Below are positions 1 to 8,925 of a DNA stretch of 64,000 nt, piece by piece. The DNA lies in contig NZ_LT629689.1 of NCBI RefSeq assembly GCF_900102035.1, positions 6,172,501-6,236,500 of the forward strand, read 5' to 3'. The notes under the pieces were generated by a model that was given only the letters and a program-made list of their open reading frames with translations, was not told the DNA's origin and searched no databases. This DNA is from Pseudomonas extremaustralis (GTDB lineage Bacteria; Pseudomonadota; Gammaproteobacteria; Pseudomonadales; Pseudomonadaceae). The number at the start of each line of letters is the position of its first letter. The stretch's first letter is position 1. A program made the translations under genes and the position numbers.

Positions 1-70
1 AATATTTCGTTTTTCGTTTGTTTCGTTTAGGCTTGATTTCAACCGAATGACGTAACACTGGAGCTGCATC

Positions 71-541
71 ATGGTCACTCATCATCTCCCTAAAACGATT
101 CCCCCACTCGAAACCGAAGTCGAAGCCGCCGTGCAGGGCCAACGAGAACTGGCCTCGCTGTTATCGACCAAATTTGAAACCCAGCGCATCGACATCTTCG
201 ACAAAGAAGACAAACCCCACACACTCGTACTCCCCACCTCGGCACTGCGTCTGCTGGTCGATATCTTGGGAGAGTTGGCGATCGGTAATGCTGTGAAGGT
301 CGTACCGGTGCACGCTGAATTGACCACCCAAGAGGCCGCGGACCTGCTTAACGTTTCGCGCCCGCATTTGGTCAAGATGCTGGAGGAGGGCGGCCTTCCT
401 TTTACAAAGACGGGGCGGCATCGGCGTATTCGCTTTTCGGACTTGATGGCGTTCAAGCAGCGGCGTGAAGAAGAAAGCCAAGCGGCGATGGAGGCATTGG
501 CCAGGCAGGCTCAGGAGTTGGGAATGGGGTATGACGGATGA
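71..541 (+). CDS. Excisionase-family helix-turn-helix protein, likely antitoxin of a PIN pair
   Basis: This 156-residue protein carries a MerR/excisionase-type helix-turn-helix at about residues 83-130 (LTTQEAADLLNVSRPHLVKM, followed by a GRHRRIRFSDLMAF wing). That family binds DNA and is common in antitoxins and recombination directionality factors. The N-terminal 80 residues match nothing I recognise and may be the partner-binding part. The stop overlaps the start of the downstream PIN-domain gene by 4 bp (ATGA), so the two are probably translationally coupled. No integrase lies nearby, so an antitoxin or autorepressor role is more likely than excision. The DNA-binding fold is seen; the antitoxin role is inferred from the pairing. 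Confidence 0.72.
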   Translation: MVTHHLPKTIPPLETEVEAAVQGQRELASLLSTKFETQRIDIFDKEDKPHTLVLPTSALRLLVDILGELAIGNAVKVVPVHAELTTQEAADLLNVSRPHLVKMLEEGGLPFTKTGRHRRIRFSDLMAFKQRREEESQAAMEALARQAQELGMGYDG

Positions 542-1113
542 GGTGTTCGCCTTTTACGGCTGTGTACGATGCTTGTGTGCTTTACCCCGCAGCACTCCGG
601 GATTTGTTGATGTGGCTTGGATTGTCGGGGCTGTACCGAGCACGCTGGACCAGCCAGATACATGAAGAGTGGAAGCGTAATGTCCTCAAGAATCGGCCTG
701 ACCTTACCCTGAAGCAGGTGGATTGCACGTCGGCGTTGATGGACAAGGCCATACCGGATGCGCTGGTGACGGGTTATGAGGACCTGTGTTCGAGTTTGGA
801 TTTGCCTGACCCTGATGATCGTCATGTGCTGGCGGCGGCGATTCGGAGCAAAGCAGAAGTTATCGTGACTTTTAATTTGAAGGACTTTCCGGCGCATATC
901 TTGGCGGCGTATGACATTGAGCCGATGCATCCAGATGACTTTATTTCGGACCTGTGGGATCTGGATCAGGCAGCGGTGTTGGCGGCAGTGCAGAAGCAAA
1001 GACGTTCATTGGTGCGGCCACCAATGGAAGTCGGTGCTTACCTTGATATGTTGATGCGGCAGGGGCTGTTGCAGACGAGTAAGGCGCTGGGGCCTTATGA
1101 GGTGATGTTGTAG
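538..1113 (+). CDS. PIN-domain protein, probable VapC-like toxin RNase
   Basis: This 191-residue PIN-fold protein has acidic residues in the expected order: an N-terminal Asp in AVYDACVLYP, a Glu in IHEEWKRN, and paired Asp in DPDDRHVLAAAI followed by VTFNLKDFP. PIN proteins are Mg2+-dependent RNases and most bacterial ones are toxins of type II modules. It is longer than typical VapC (about 130 residues) because of an extra C-terminal region of about 60 residues, and it resembles the PIN_3 subgroup. It overlaps the upstream HTH gene by 4 bp. RNase activity is inferred from fold and context; a housekeeping role cannot be excluded. Confidence 0.75.
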   Translation: MRCSPFTAVYDACVLYPAALRDLLMWLGLSGLYRARWTSQIHEEWKRNVLKNRPDLTLKQVDCTSALMDKAIPDALVTGYEDLCSSLDLPDPDDRHVLAAAIRSKAEVIVTFNLKDFPAHILAAYDIEPMHPDDFISDLWDLDQAAVLAAVQKQRRSLVRPPMEVGAYLDMLMRQGLLQTSKALGPYEVML

Positions 1114-1385
1114 CGCTCGTCTGCACATCAAGCTGAATCCTCTTGGTCTGGGTTACTTGTGTACGTCTTCGTAATCAAAGGCGATGAAGTAGTTGCTTTC
1201 TGAAATAGCAATTAGTAGCAACGGGTTTGCGACGGCCTTCAACGTGGACAGTTGAGCGCGCTCGTCAACGTGGGGCAGGCGTATGCCTGCACCGGTGTAT
1301 GACGTTTTACTCGCGGATCTGTCTCTAACGCCCTCCGGTCGGACGCCTTACCATGGCGCCCATCCCCTCGTCCTGGAGCGGCACC

Positions 1386-2021
1386 ATGCCCGAATTGTCC
1401 AACTGGCTTGCCTACGGCCTGATCTCACTGGGCATGGTGCTGACGCCCGGCCCGAACATGATTTACCTCATTTCCCGTTCGATTTGCCAGGGGCCCGCGG
1501 CCGGTATGGTTTCCCTTGGTGGCGTTGCGTTGGGGTTTGTCGTGTACATGCTGTGCGCGGCCTTGGGTATCACTGCGTTGGTGATGGCCGTTCCCTTCGC
1601 ATACGACGCGCTGCGGCTCGGCGGTGCGGTGTATCTTGTCTACCTGGCCTGGCAGGCGATCAAGCCGGGTGGGCGCTCGCCCTTTCAGGTCCGGGACTTG
1701 CCCCAGGACAGCCCGCGCAAGCTGTTCATGATGGGCTTTGTGACCAACCTGCTGAACCCCAAAGTGGCGGTGATGTACCTGTCGTTGCTGCCCCAATTCA
1801 TCGACCCGAATGGCCACGGCAGTGTGCTGACGCAATCGTTGCTGCTGGGCTCTACGCAGATTGTCATCAGCGTGAGCGTCAACGCAGTGATTGCCCTCAT
1901 GGCGGGTTCCATCGCGGGGTTCTTCGTCACCCGGCCCGGCTGGCAGGTGGTGCAGCGCTGGCTGATGGGCACGGTGCTGATGGGGTTGGCCGTGCGCATG
2001 GCCGTTGAAGGACGACGGTAA
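1386..2021 (+). CDS. LysE/RhtB-family amino-acid exporter
   Basis: This is an integral membrane protein of 211 residues with about six hydrophobic segments. It begins MPELSNWLAYGLISLGMVLT and has the family hallmark TPGPNMIYLISRS in the first helix and the NLLNPKVAVMYLSLLPQF motif near the middle. LysE/RhtB proteins export amino acids or related metabolites. An in-frame ATG at 1353 would add 11 residues (MAPIPSSWSGT). I prefer 1386 because the family normally starts just before the first helix. The 272 bp upstream (1114-1385) hold no supported gene. The substrate cannot be deduced. Confidence 0.86.
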   Translation: MPELSNWLAYGLISLGMVLTPGPNMIYLISRSICQGPAAGMVSLGGVALGFVVYMLCAALGITALVMAVPFAYDALRLGGAVYLVYLAWQAIKPGGRSPFQVRDLPQDSPRKLFMMGFVTNLLNPKVAVMYLSLLPQFIDPNGHGSVLTQSLLLGSTQIVISVSVNAVIALMAGSIAGFFVTRPGWQVVQRWLMGTVLMGLAVRMAVEGRR

Positions 2022-2060
2022 AGGCGCGTGCGGTATTGAACCGCCACGCTGATCGCCGAT

Positions 2061-2390
2061 TCACTGGATGTCTTTCAAATAGTCCCTGAGGGTGGTCAGC
2101 GGCGTGGGCAGGGTGTCGAGTCGAGGGGCGTTCTGTACGTCCTTCGCCAACCGCTGCAGTTCGCGGCCCAGTACCGTGTCGGCACCGCCCAATGCATCCA
2201 GCGCCTGTGCCACGCATTCCTCGATCTTGAGTTGAATCCGCGCCAGATCCCCCTGGCGCACCAATAACCCAAACACCTCGCGCTCATACCCATCCATTGC
2301 CGGATCGTCGCGCAAAAGCGGGCTGCCACCGTCGGTCTCATGCACCAGTTTGAGTGCGAAGAGCGCAACCGCTTCCAGCGTCAATTCCAT
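2061..2390 (-). CDS. Conserved-looking hypothetical protein
   Basis: This 109-residue acidic protein is leucine-rich and predicted mostly helical (begins MELTLEAVALFALKLVHETD, ends TLRDYLKDIQ). It has no signal peptide, membrane segment or recognised motif. It lies 84 bp downstream of the motB-like gene on the same strand and could be the last gene of that stator transcript. Its GC3-rich codon use matches the flagellar genes around it, which supports real coding. I do not recognise the family. A soluble stator-associated or regulatory role would be speculation from position only. Confidence 0.55.
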   Translation of the reverse strand: MELTLEAVALFALKLVHETDGGSPLLRDDPAMDGYEREVFGLLVRQGDLARIQLKIEECVAQALDALGGADTVLGRELQRLAKDVQNAPRLDTLPTPLTTLRDYLKDIQ

Positions 2391-2474
2391 GGTCTCGGTT
2401 CCTCGGTTTTTTTTGGGGGCGGTGGGGGGAGGGCGATGATCACTGTTCTGCGGCGGAAAAAAAAGACCCCTGTG

Positions 2475-3263
2475 TCAGCGCTCCAGGATCAGTTCCACGC
2501 GGCGGTTGCGGGCGCGGCCTTCGGCGGTGGTGTTGTCGGAGAGGGGCCGGGTGTCGGCATAGCCGATGGCGGCGAGGCGGGTGGGCTGGATGCCGTTGCT
2601 TTGCAGGTAGCGCACCACGCTGCCGGCGCGGGCGCTGGAGAGTTCCCAGTTGGAGGGGAAGCGTGCGCTGCGCATGTCTTGGGTGTCGGTGTGCCCGGCG
2701 ACGATGACTTTGTGCGGCACGCTGTCGAGGACCGGGATCAGGTGCTGCAACACGGCGAGGCCGCCGAGGTTGAGGTCGGACTGGCCGGAGGGGAACAATA
2801 TTTCGCTGCTGATCCGAAAGCTCACGCTGCTGTCGTTGGTGACCACTTCGATGTCCTGGCCCAGTTTGTCCAGCGGCAGTTCGTTGAGCAGGTCTTGGGC
2901 GGAGGGCTTGGGCGGCGCCGGCTCTGCGGCGGCGACCGGTTCGGACGCAATGACCGGCTCGCGCTCAACGACAGGCTCAGGCGCCGTGACCGGTTCGGGC
3001 GCCTGGGGCACGCGCAACAGTGCGCCCGGCGGTTGCAGCGAGGTGAGGCTTTTGGCGGTAAAGACCGGCGGCACCCGCAGGTCGGCACTCTGCCGCGTGC
3101 GCTCATGGCCCTTGCCGGCCAGCGCGAGCATGGCCATGGTCACCACCAGCAGCAGAGTCATCATGTCCAGGTAGGTCATCATCCAGGTCTCGCCGTTTGC
3201 GTCTTCAACGGGCGGCAGGCCGCTGGCGATCGCCACTGCCTGGTGACGCGTGCTGGCCCTCAT
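2475..3263 (-). CDS. Flagellar stator subunit B, MotB/MotD-like (first stator pair)
   Basis: This is a 262-residue stator protein with one N-terminal membrane helix (WMMTYLDMMTLLLVVTMAML) carrying the conserved ion-binding Asp (D33). A Pro/Glu/Ala-rich linker runs from about residue 90 to 140. A C-terminal OmpA-like peptidoglycan-binding domain follows (VAGHTDTQDMRSARF, then SSARAGSVVRYLQ and RARNRRVEL). It anchors the stator to the wall and conducts ions. The start was placed at 3263 because that ATG overlaps the upstream motA-like stop by 4 bp; a longer in-frame extension reads through motA and is not credible. It differs in sequence from the second MotB of this locus at 25344-26198. Confidence 0.88.
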   Translation of the reverse strand: MRASTRHQAVAIASGLPPVEDANGETWMMTYLDMMTLLLVVTMAMLALAGKGHERTRQSADLRVPPVFTAKSLTSLQPPGALLRVPQAPEPVTAPEPVVEREPVIASEPVAAAEPAPPKPSAQDLLNELPLDKLGQDIEVVTNDSSVSFRISSEILFPSGQSDLNLGGLAVLQHLIPVLDSVPHKVIVAGHTDTQDMRSARFPSNWELSSARAGSVVRYLQSNGIQPTRLAAIGYADTRPLSDNTTAEGRARNRRVELILER

Positions 3264-4084
3264 GCGCGGGCTTTCCACTTGAGCGGGATCAGCGCGCGGG
3301 CGGAGCGCACGGGTTCGTCGCGCAGGTCGTTCTGGTAGTGGGCCACGAAGGATTTCAGCGTTTCGCGCATCAGCCCGGGGCTGCGTTTGTTGGCCATCAT
3401 CGCCACGCCTTGCAGCACCATGTTCATCACTACTACGCGCTGTTCGGTGCGGCGTTCCAGTTTCACCGCCACCGGTTTGCACAGCAGGTTGGCGAGCAAC
3501 ACGCCATAGAGGGTGGTCATCAGGCCCACGGCCATTTGCCGGCCGATGGTCAGCATGTCGCCGTCGCCGAGCACGAACATCAGGTTCACCAGCCCCACCA
3601 GCGTACCGAGCATGCCGAACGCCGGGGCATAGCTGGCCATCACACGGAACAGCTGGGCCTCGGCATGTTCCTTGGCGCGCAGCCGTGCGATGCGCCATTG
3701 CAGCAGGTCGAGGATGTCATCCAGCGGAGTCTTGTCGATCACCAGTTGTACGCCGCAACGCAGGAACGGGTTCTTCACCCGCTCGAGTGCGTCTTCCACC
3801 GCGCGCAGGTCGCCGTCGAGCCACAGGCGCGACAGGCTCACCAGTTCATCGATGTCTTCCTGAGTGTATTCGCGTTCGTGGCGCACCACCGTCTTGATCA
3901 GGCTGAAGATGCGCAGCACCTCGCGCAGCGGGTAGCTGATGAAGGTCGCGGCAAAGGTACCGACCACCACAATGCCCAGCGCCGGCAGGTCAACGAACAA
4001 ACCGGGTTGTTGCGCGCTGAACATCAGCAGCACCGCAAGCAGTAGCAGGCTGGCAAGCATGCCGATCAGGGTTGAGGGGTTCAT
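3260..4084 (-). CDS. Flagellar stator subunit A, MotA/PomA-like (first stator pair)
   Basis: This 274-residue stator protein begins MNPSTLIGMLASLLLLAVLL. It has four hydrophobic segments and the PomA/MotC-type motif SYAPAFGMLGTLVGLV around the third helix, followed by AVGLMTTLYGVLLANLL. It pairs with the downstream motB-like product through a 4-bp overlap. The organisation is closer to PomA/MotC proteins than to E. coli MotA, which is represented by the other stator pair in this locus. The gene is divergent from flagellin across a 241-bp region. A longer in-frame start exists but the added residues are low-complexity and not MotA-like. Whether it uses protons or sodium cannot be read from sequence alone. 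Confidence 0.88.
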   Translation of the reverse strand: MNPSTLIGMLASLLLLAVLLMFSAQQPGLFVDLPALGIVVVGTFAATFISYPLREVLRIFSLIKTVVRHEREYTQEDIDELVSLSRLWLDGDLRAVEDALERVKNPFLRCGVQLVIDKTPLDDILDLLQWRIARLRAKEHAEAQLFRVMASYAPAFGMLGTLVGLVNLMFVLGDGDMLTIGRQMAVGLMTTLYGVLLANLLCKPVAVKLERRTEQRVVVMNMVLQGVAMMANKRSPGLMRETLKSFVAHYQNDLRDEPVRSARALIPLKWKARA

Positions 4085-4207
4085 GCAGCACTCCGGTTGT
4101 GGGCCAAGGCAGGCTTTATAACGCGGTGGGTGCTGATTCAAATCGGCTAATACAGGCACTTTGGGTGGCGAAATCGGAAGGCTGCGCAAATTTTTTCGGG
4201 GGCTGCC

Positions 4208-4235
4208 TAAAGACGGCCGATTCGATCGCCGATGT
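4208..4235 (+). promoter_or_regulatory. Sigma-28 (FliA) promoter of flagellin
   Basis: TAAAGACG, 12 nt, then GCCGATGT matches the FliA consensus (TAAAGTTT-N11-GCCGATAA) with one extra spacer base. The -10 ends 90 bp before the flagellin ATG. The same two boxes with the same spacing occur before fliD. The spacer contains another GCCGATTC (4216-4223), so a second overlapping -10 is possible. Confidence 0.75.
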
Positions 4236-4325
4236 TCGCTTTGTCTGTACGGCAACGGCGCTGAGGGCATCAACGCCGGGCCTCTGATCTGTCCAAGCGG
4301 CTTACCCACGAAAAGGAACTGCACC

Positions 4326-5378
4326 ATGTCAGTTATCAATACCAACATCACGTCCATGATCGCTCAACAAAACCTGAACTCCTCGGAGAACAGCCTGAGC
4401 ACCTCGATCGAACGCCTGTCGTCGGGCCTGAAAATCAACAGCGCATCCGACGACGCCGCCGGCCAGGCGATCGCCAACCGCATGACCTCGCAGATCACCG
4501 GTCTGTCGCAGGCCAGCAGCAACGCCAGCGACGGCATCTCCCTGGCGCAGACCACCGAGGGCGCGCTGGACCAGGTCAACGACAACTTGCAGCGTATCCG
4601 TGAGCTGTCGGTACAAGCGGCCAACGGCACCAACTCCCAGTCCGACCTGCAATCGATCCAGGATGAGATCACCCAGCGTCTGGACGAGATCAACCGTATC
4701 TCCTCGCAGACCGCATTCAACGGCGTGGACGTGCTGTCCAAAGACCAGACCATCACCATCCAGGTCGGCGCCAACGATAACGAAACCATCGACATCAAGC
4801 TCAGCGAAATCAATGCCAAGACCCTGGGCCTGAGCAACTACAACGTGAACGGTTACGACACCAGCCTGACCGCCAGCACCCTGTCGGATTCCTCGGGCAC
4901 CGCGATCACCTCGACCAACACCAGCTATGTCGACAAGTCCGGCACCACCGTCAGCGGCGGCACGCTGTCCACCGATGCCGACGGCGACTACTTCCTGACC
5001 GTAGGCGGCAAGACCTACGCCGCCGAAGTGACCCTGACCACCAGCGGCACCACCACCTCGGCGAGCATCAGCATCGACACCGACAACGCGGTGACCAAGA
5101 AATCCACCACCACCCTGACCACTCTCGACAACGCCCTGAACACGGTGGACTCGATGCGTTCGGACCTGGGTGCGGTGCAAAACCGCTTCGACTCGGCGAT
5201 CACCAACATTTCCACGACCACCACCAACCTCACCTCCGCGCGTTCGGGGATCCAGGACGTGGACTACGCCACGGAAGTGTCGGCCATGACCAGCGCCCAG
5301 ATCCTGCAACAGGCCGGTACGTCGGTATTGGCCCAAGCCAACTCCATGCCGCAGCAAATGCTGTCGCTGCTGCAATAA
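4326..5378 (+). CDS. fliC: Flagellin (filament protein) of the FlhDC-type flagellum
   Basis: This 350-residue flagellin forms the filament. The N-terminal D0/D1 domain is canonical (NTNITSMIAQQNLN, IERLSSGLKINSASDDAAGQ) and the C-terminal D1/D0 ends LAQANSMPQQMLSLLQ. The middle (about residues 175-270) is short and very rich in Ser and Thr, which would give O-glycosylation acceptors. The D1 stretch IQVGANDNETIDIKLSEINA is strikingly like enterobacterial FliC, fitting the FlhDC-type regulation of the locus. ATG 4326 was chosen because upstream in-frame sequence is not flagellin-like. A sigma-28 promoter precedes it and a hairpin terminator follows. The next gene encodes an OGT-like glycosyltransferase, a plausible modifier of this flagellin. 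Confidence 0.95.
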   Translation: MSVINTNITSMIAQQNLNSSENSLSTSIERLSSGLKINSASDDAAGQAIANRMTSQITGLSQASSNASDGISLAQTTEGALDQVNDNLQRIRELSVQAANGTNSQSDLQSIQDEITQRLDEINRISSQTAFNGVDVLSKDQTITIQVGANDNETIDIKLSEINAKTLGLSNYNVNGYDTSLTASTLSDSSGTAITSTNTSYVDKSGTTVSGGTLSTDADGDYFLTVGGKTYAAEVTLTTSGTTTSASISIDTDNAVTKKSTTTLTTLDNALNTVDSMRSDLGAVQNRFDSAITNISTTTTNLTSARSGIQDVDYATEVSAMTSAQILQQAGTSVLAQANSMPQQMLSLLQ

Positions 5379-5396
5379 TCGCGACTTCGCGGTACG

Positions 5397-5428
5397 AAGG
5401 GGCCAGCGCACGCTGCGCCCCTTTTTTT
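5397..5428 (+). terminator. Rho-independent terminator of flagellin
   Basis: A GGGGCCAGCG / CGCTGCGCCCC stem (one bulged base) with a two-base loop is followed by seven T residues, starting about 20 bp after the flagellin stop. It should separate the highly expressed flagellin from the downstream glycosyltransferase. Confidence 0.8.
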
Positions 5429-5550
5429 GCGTGTGTTCACCACACAATCCTTGGTAATCGTGGCGTTGAGAGGGGTTTATCCGGGCTTTGACAGGAGGGC
5501 GCGCGCGATAGCATTTCGTGCAGACTCTTTTTTCACAAGGCCCCTCCTGA

Positions 5551-8500
5551 ATGCCCAGATCCCCGCGCTCCGGCTCGCACACACACACCGCTGCGCCAAC
5601 ACTGGCCCAGGCGCGACGGCTCAGCCAGCAGCGGCCCCACGACCCGCGCGTATGGAAAGACCTGGGCGACGCGCAGTTGCACAGTCATCCCGAGCAGGCC
5701 CTGGCCAGCTTCGAGCAGGCCTTGCGCCTGTCGCCCGACGAGCCCCAGGCCATGGAGTTGGTGGCCAAGGCTGCGCAAAAGCTTGGCCAGGCGGATCGCG
5801 CCCTGGAACTTATCCACAGGGCGCTGCTGATCGATCCGGATTTCGCCGCCGGCCATCACCGCCTGGCCACGCTGCATTTCGAGAAAGGCCAGTTCGCCAA
5901 GGCCCTGCCGTGCATCGAGCGCGCGTTGGCGCTGCGGCCCCATGACTGCCGCATGCTGTCGCGCAAAGGCTTGATCCTCAATCGCCTGGAGCGGCACGAC
6001 GAAGCCATCGCGGTGTTCGACCAACTGATCGAGCGTGAACCGGGGGACTACAGCCACTGGAACAACGCCGCCAATCTGTATAAGGACATCGGCCAACTGG
6101 CCACGGCCGACACCTACTACCAAAAGGCCGTGGCGCTGGCCAAGCGCAAGGATGCGCTGCCGTACTCCAACCGCCTGACGTCGCTGCACTACGACCCCGA
6201 GCGCAGCCGCGACTTCATCTTCGCGGTGTGCAAGGAATGGCAAGCGCGCTTCGGCCCCAAAAACGTACCGCTTCGCCCCGAGACGCGTGACCGCGCGCCT
6301 GACCGCTGCCTGCGCATCGGCTTGGTGTCCGACGGCCTGCGCCAGCATCCGGTGGGCAATATGATCGTGGGCGTGCTGGAAAACCTGCCGCGCCATCGGT
6401 TCGAGTTGTTCGCCTACAGCACCAGCCAGGTGTGCGACCACCTGACCGTGCGCATCCAGGCGTCGGTGCAGCAGTGGCTGACGATCAAGCATATGGACGA
6501 TCAGGCGCTGGCCCGGCGCATCCGCGACGATCGCATCGATATCCTCATTGACCTGTGCGGCCATAACGCTGGCAACCGCATGGGCGCCATGGCCTTGCAG
6601 CCGGCGCCGTTGCTGGTCAAATGGGTCGGCGGCCTGATCAACACCACCGGCCTGGATGCCATCGATTACCTGCTTACCGATCGCATCGAGTCACCGCAAG
6701 GTGAGGACGGGTTCTACACCGAAAAACTCATCCGCCTGCCCGACGACTACATCTGCTACGACCCGCCGCCCTACACCCCGGACATCAAGGCGCTGCCGGC
6801 CCTGGCGAACGGTTTTGTCACGTATGGCTGCTTCAACAATCCGACCAAGGTCAACGATGTGCTGCTGGCACACTGGGCCGAGTTGATGCGCGCCACGCCC
6901 GATTCGCGCCTGCTGCTCAAGGGCGGGGCCTTCGGCACACGCGCCTTGCGCGACCATGTGCACGGCGTCATGGCCGCCCACGGCATCGACCGCGAACGGG
7001 TGATGATCGAAGGGCCGGTGGGGCACAAGCACTTGCTGGAGACCTACAACCGCGTCGATATCGCCCTCGACCCCTGGCCCTATTCCGGCGGCCTGACCAC
7101 CTGCGAAGCGTTGTTGATGGGCGTGCCGGTGGTCACCCTGCCCGGGCCGACCTTCGCCGGGCGCCACTCGGCCACGCACCTGGTCAACGCCGGACTGCCG
7201 GAGTTAGTGGTGCACAGTTGGGCGCAGTACCGGCAGCGGGTGATGGAACTGGCCGGCGACCTCGACAGCCTCGCGCGCATCCGCGGCCACCTGCGCGCGG
7301 TGCTGATGAACTCGCCGGTGTGTGACAGCGAACGTTTTGCCCAGCATTTCGGCAACGCCCTGCGCGCGATCTGGCAGCGCTACTGCGAAGGCAAACCGGT
7401 GGCCGCGCTGACGTTGGACGCGCAAGGGCAGGCGCGGTTTGCCGGGGACACGGCGGCGGTCGAGCTTCGGCATCCGCTCGCGCCGGCGGCGGACGAGGGC
7501 TTCGCCTTTAAGTTCCAGGGCAAAGTCGTGACCCTGGACCACGGCGGTACGCTGCTCGCGTCGGCGCAGTTTGTGGTGCTGCAGAAAATGGCGGCGTTTT
7601 CCACGGTGGCCTTCGACCCCACCAGCCGCATCGACAACGCCCGGCATCTGATGCAACTGGGCGAGCTGCATTACTACCCCCACGCGGCGCTGGGCAACGG
7701 TCAGCCCGCCACGCTCTACGCCTGCCTCGACCCGGCCATGAGCGCCACCCTGGAACCGCTGGCGGCGTCGGCGGTGCTGGCCAGGTTGGCGCTGCCCACC
7801 CTCAAGCTGGATGCGATCAATGGCTTGCCTGCGGTGGATTGGTTGCTGCTGGACAACCTCAACGACAGCCTGGCTGTGATCGAACACGGCCAGCGCACCC
7901 TGGCCGATACGTTGCTGGTACAGGCGCGGGTCAATTTTGTGCCGACCCATGACCAGCAGGCCGATGTGGGGTTGATCAGCCGTTGCCTGGCGCGCCTGGG
8001 CTTCAGTTTTTACCGGTTGAACAACCTGCAGCATCAACCGCAGGCCTCCCAACTGCTGTGTGCCGATGCGCTGTTCTTGCCGGATGCCGCGCGCCTGGCG
8101 GCGCTGTCCGACAACCAGCGGCTCAAGCTGGCGTTTGTGCTGCACACGGTCTACGCCGCCCACGACGTCGCGGCACAACTGCTCGCGGCCATCGACAGCG
8201 ACCTGGCGGCGCAGTATCTCAAGCATCACCAGAACCCATGCGCCAAGGTCGAGCCGCCCCGCGCGCCGATGCAGGAACCGCAGGTGACCTTTCCGGCTGA
8301 CGTGGCCGCCTACGTCGAGCGCCTCTATACCCAGGCCTCGGTGATCCTCGAATACGGCAGCGGCGGCTCAACCCTGCTGGCGGCCAAGCTGCCGGACAAA
8401 CGCGTGATTTCGGTGGAGAACGACGCCCGCTGGGCCGAGGACATGCAAGCCTGGATCGCCAACGCCTCGTTGCCCTCGCGCCCGCGCATCTACCCGGTGG

Positions 8501-8865
8501 ACGTGGGCGAGACCGGCAAATGGGCTCGCCCGAAAAACGCCCGGCACTGGAAGAAATTCCACACCTACCCGCTGCGGGTCTGGGATGAGCCGTTCTTTGA
8601 ACAGCCCGATGTGATCCTGATCGACGGACGCTTTCGCATCGCCTGTTTTGTCACCGCCTACCTGCGCACGAGCAAACCGGTGATTGTGCTGTTCGATGAC
8701 TACCTCGACCGCCCGCATTACCACGTGGTCGAGCGGTTGTTGAAACCCAGCGAGTATGTGGGACGCATGGCGCGGTTCGACCTGCAACCGCTGACCGAAC
8801 TGCCGCGTGGGGAGTTGACCTGGCTGGTCGCGAGCTTCAACGAAGTGGCCTACGCCGACGGGTGA
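5551..8865 (+). CDS. TPR / O-GlcNAc-transferase-like glycosyltransferase fused to a methyltransferase-like domain
   Basis: This is a 1104-residue multidomain protein. Residues about 25-215 are TPR repeats. Residues about 250-615 form an OGT/SPINDLY-type (GT41) catalytic region with LRIGLVSDGLRQHPVGNMI, DLCGHNAGNR, YGCFNNPTKVN and DPWPYSGGLTTCEALLMG. Residues about 615-910 are unrecognised. The last 190 residues look like a Rossmann methyltransferase (ILEYGSGGSTLLAAKL at about 933, later DVILIDGRF). The first ATG was kept although no clear ribosome site precedes it. Position directly after flagellin suggests it glycosylates flagellin Ser/Thr residues and perhaps methylates the glycan. Domain calls are from sequence; the flagellin substrate is inferred from position. 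Confidence 0.85.
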   Translation: MPRSPRSGSHTHTAAPTLAQARRLSQQRPHDPRVWKDLGDAQLHSHPEQALASFEQALRLSPDEPQAMELVAKAAQKLGQADRALELIHRALLIDPDFAAGHHRLATLHFEKGQFAKALPCIERALALRPHDCRMLSRKGLILNRLERHDEAIAVFDQLIEREPGDYSHWNNAANLYKDIGQLATADTYYQKAVALAKRKDALPYSNRLTSLHYDPERSRDFIFAVCKEWQARFGPKNVPLRPETRDRAPDRCLRIGLVSDGLRQHPVGNMIVGVLENLPRHRFELFAYSTSQVCDHLTVRIQASVQQWLTIKHMDDQALARRIRDDRIDILIDLCGHNAGNRMGAMALQPAPLLVKWVGGLINTTGLDAIDYLLTDRIESPQGEDGFYTEKLIRLPDDYICYDPPPYTPDIKALPALANGFVTYGCFNNPTKVNDVLLAHWAELMRATPDSRLLLKGGAFGTRALRDHVHGVMAAHGIDRERVMIEGPVGHKHLLETYNRVDIALDPWPYSGGLTTCEALLMGVPVVTLPGPTFAGRHSATHLVNAGLPELVVHSWAQYRQRVMELAGDLDSLARIRGHLRAVLMNSPVCDSERFAQHFGNALRAIWQRYCEGKPVAALTLDAQGQARFAGDTAAVELRHPLAPAADEGFAFKFQGKVVTLDHGGTLLASAQFVVLQKMAAFSTVAFDPTSRIDNARHLMQLGELHYYPHAALGNGQPATLYACLDPAMSATLEPLAASAVLARLALPTLKLDAINGLPAVDWLLLDNLNDSLAVIEHGQRTLADTLLVQARVNFVPTHDQQADVGLISRCLARLGFSFYRLNNLQHQPQASQLLCADALFLPDAARLAALSDNQRLKLAFVLHTVYAAHDVAAQLLAAIDSDLAAQYLKHHQNPCAKVEPPRAPMQEPQVTFPADVAAYVERLYTQASVILEYGSGGSTLLAAKLPDKRVISVENDARWAEDMQAWIANASLPSRPRIYPVDVGETGKWARPKNARHWKKFHTYPLRVWDEPFFEQPDVILIDGRFRIACFVTAYLRTSKPVIVLFDDYLDRPHYHVVERLLKPSEYVGRMARFDLQPLTELPRGELTWLVASFNEVAYADG

Positions 8866-8875
8866 GCAGACTTGC

Positions 8876-8918
8876 TGTGGCGAGCGGGCTTGCCCCGCGC
8901 GGGGCTGCGAAGCAGCCC
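8876..8918 (+). repeat. REP element
   Basis: The sequence from TGTGGCGAGCGGGCTTGCCC to GCTGCGAAGCAGCCC matches the well-known P. fluorescens-group REP consensus, with an imperfect internal palindrome. It lies between the glycosyltransferase and the last immunity-like gene, at the left edge of the T6SS module. Confidence 0.8.
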
Positions 8919-8925
8919 TCACGAC

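Noticed and set aside
1156..1350. Minus-strand 64-codon open stretch ending DYEDVHK
   Set aside because: No ATG or GTG start, only a TTG giving about 30 residues, no ribosome site and no GC3 bias; not enough to call a gene.
4140..4147. GCCGATTT on the minus strand upstream of the first motA-like gene, as a FliA -10
   Set aside because: No TAAA-like -35 at the spacing used by the other four FliA promoters; kept only as a weak possibility.
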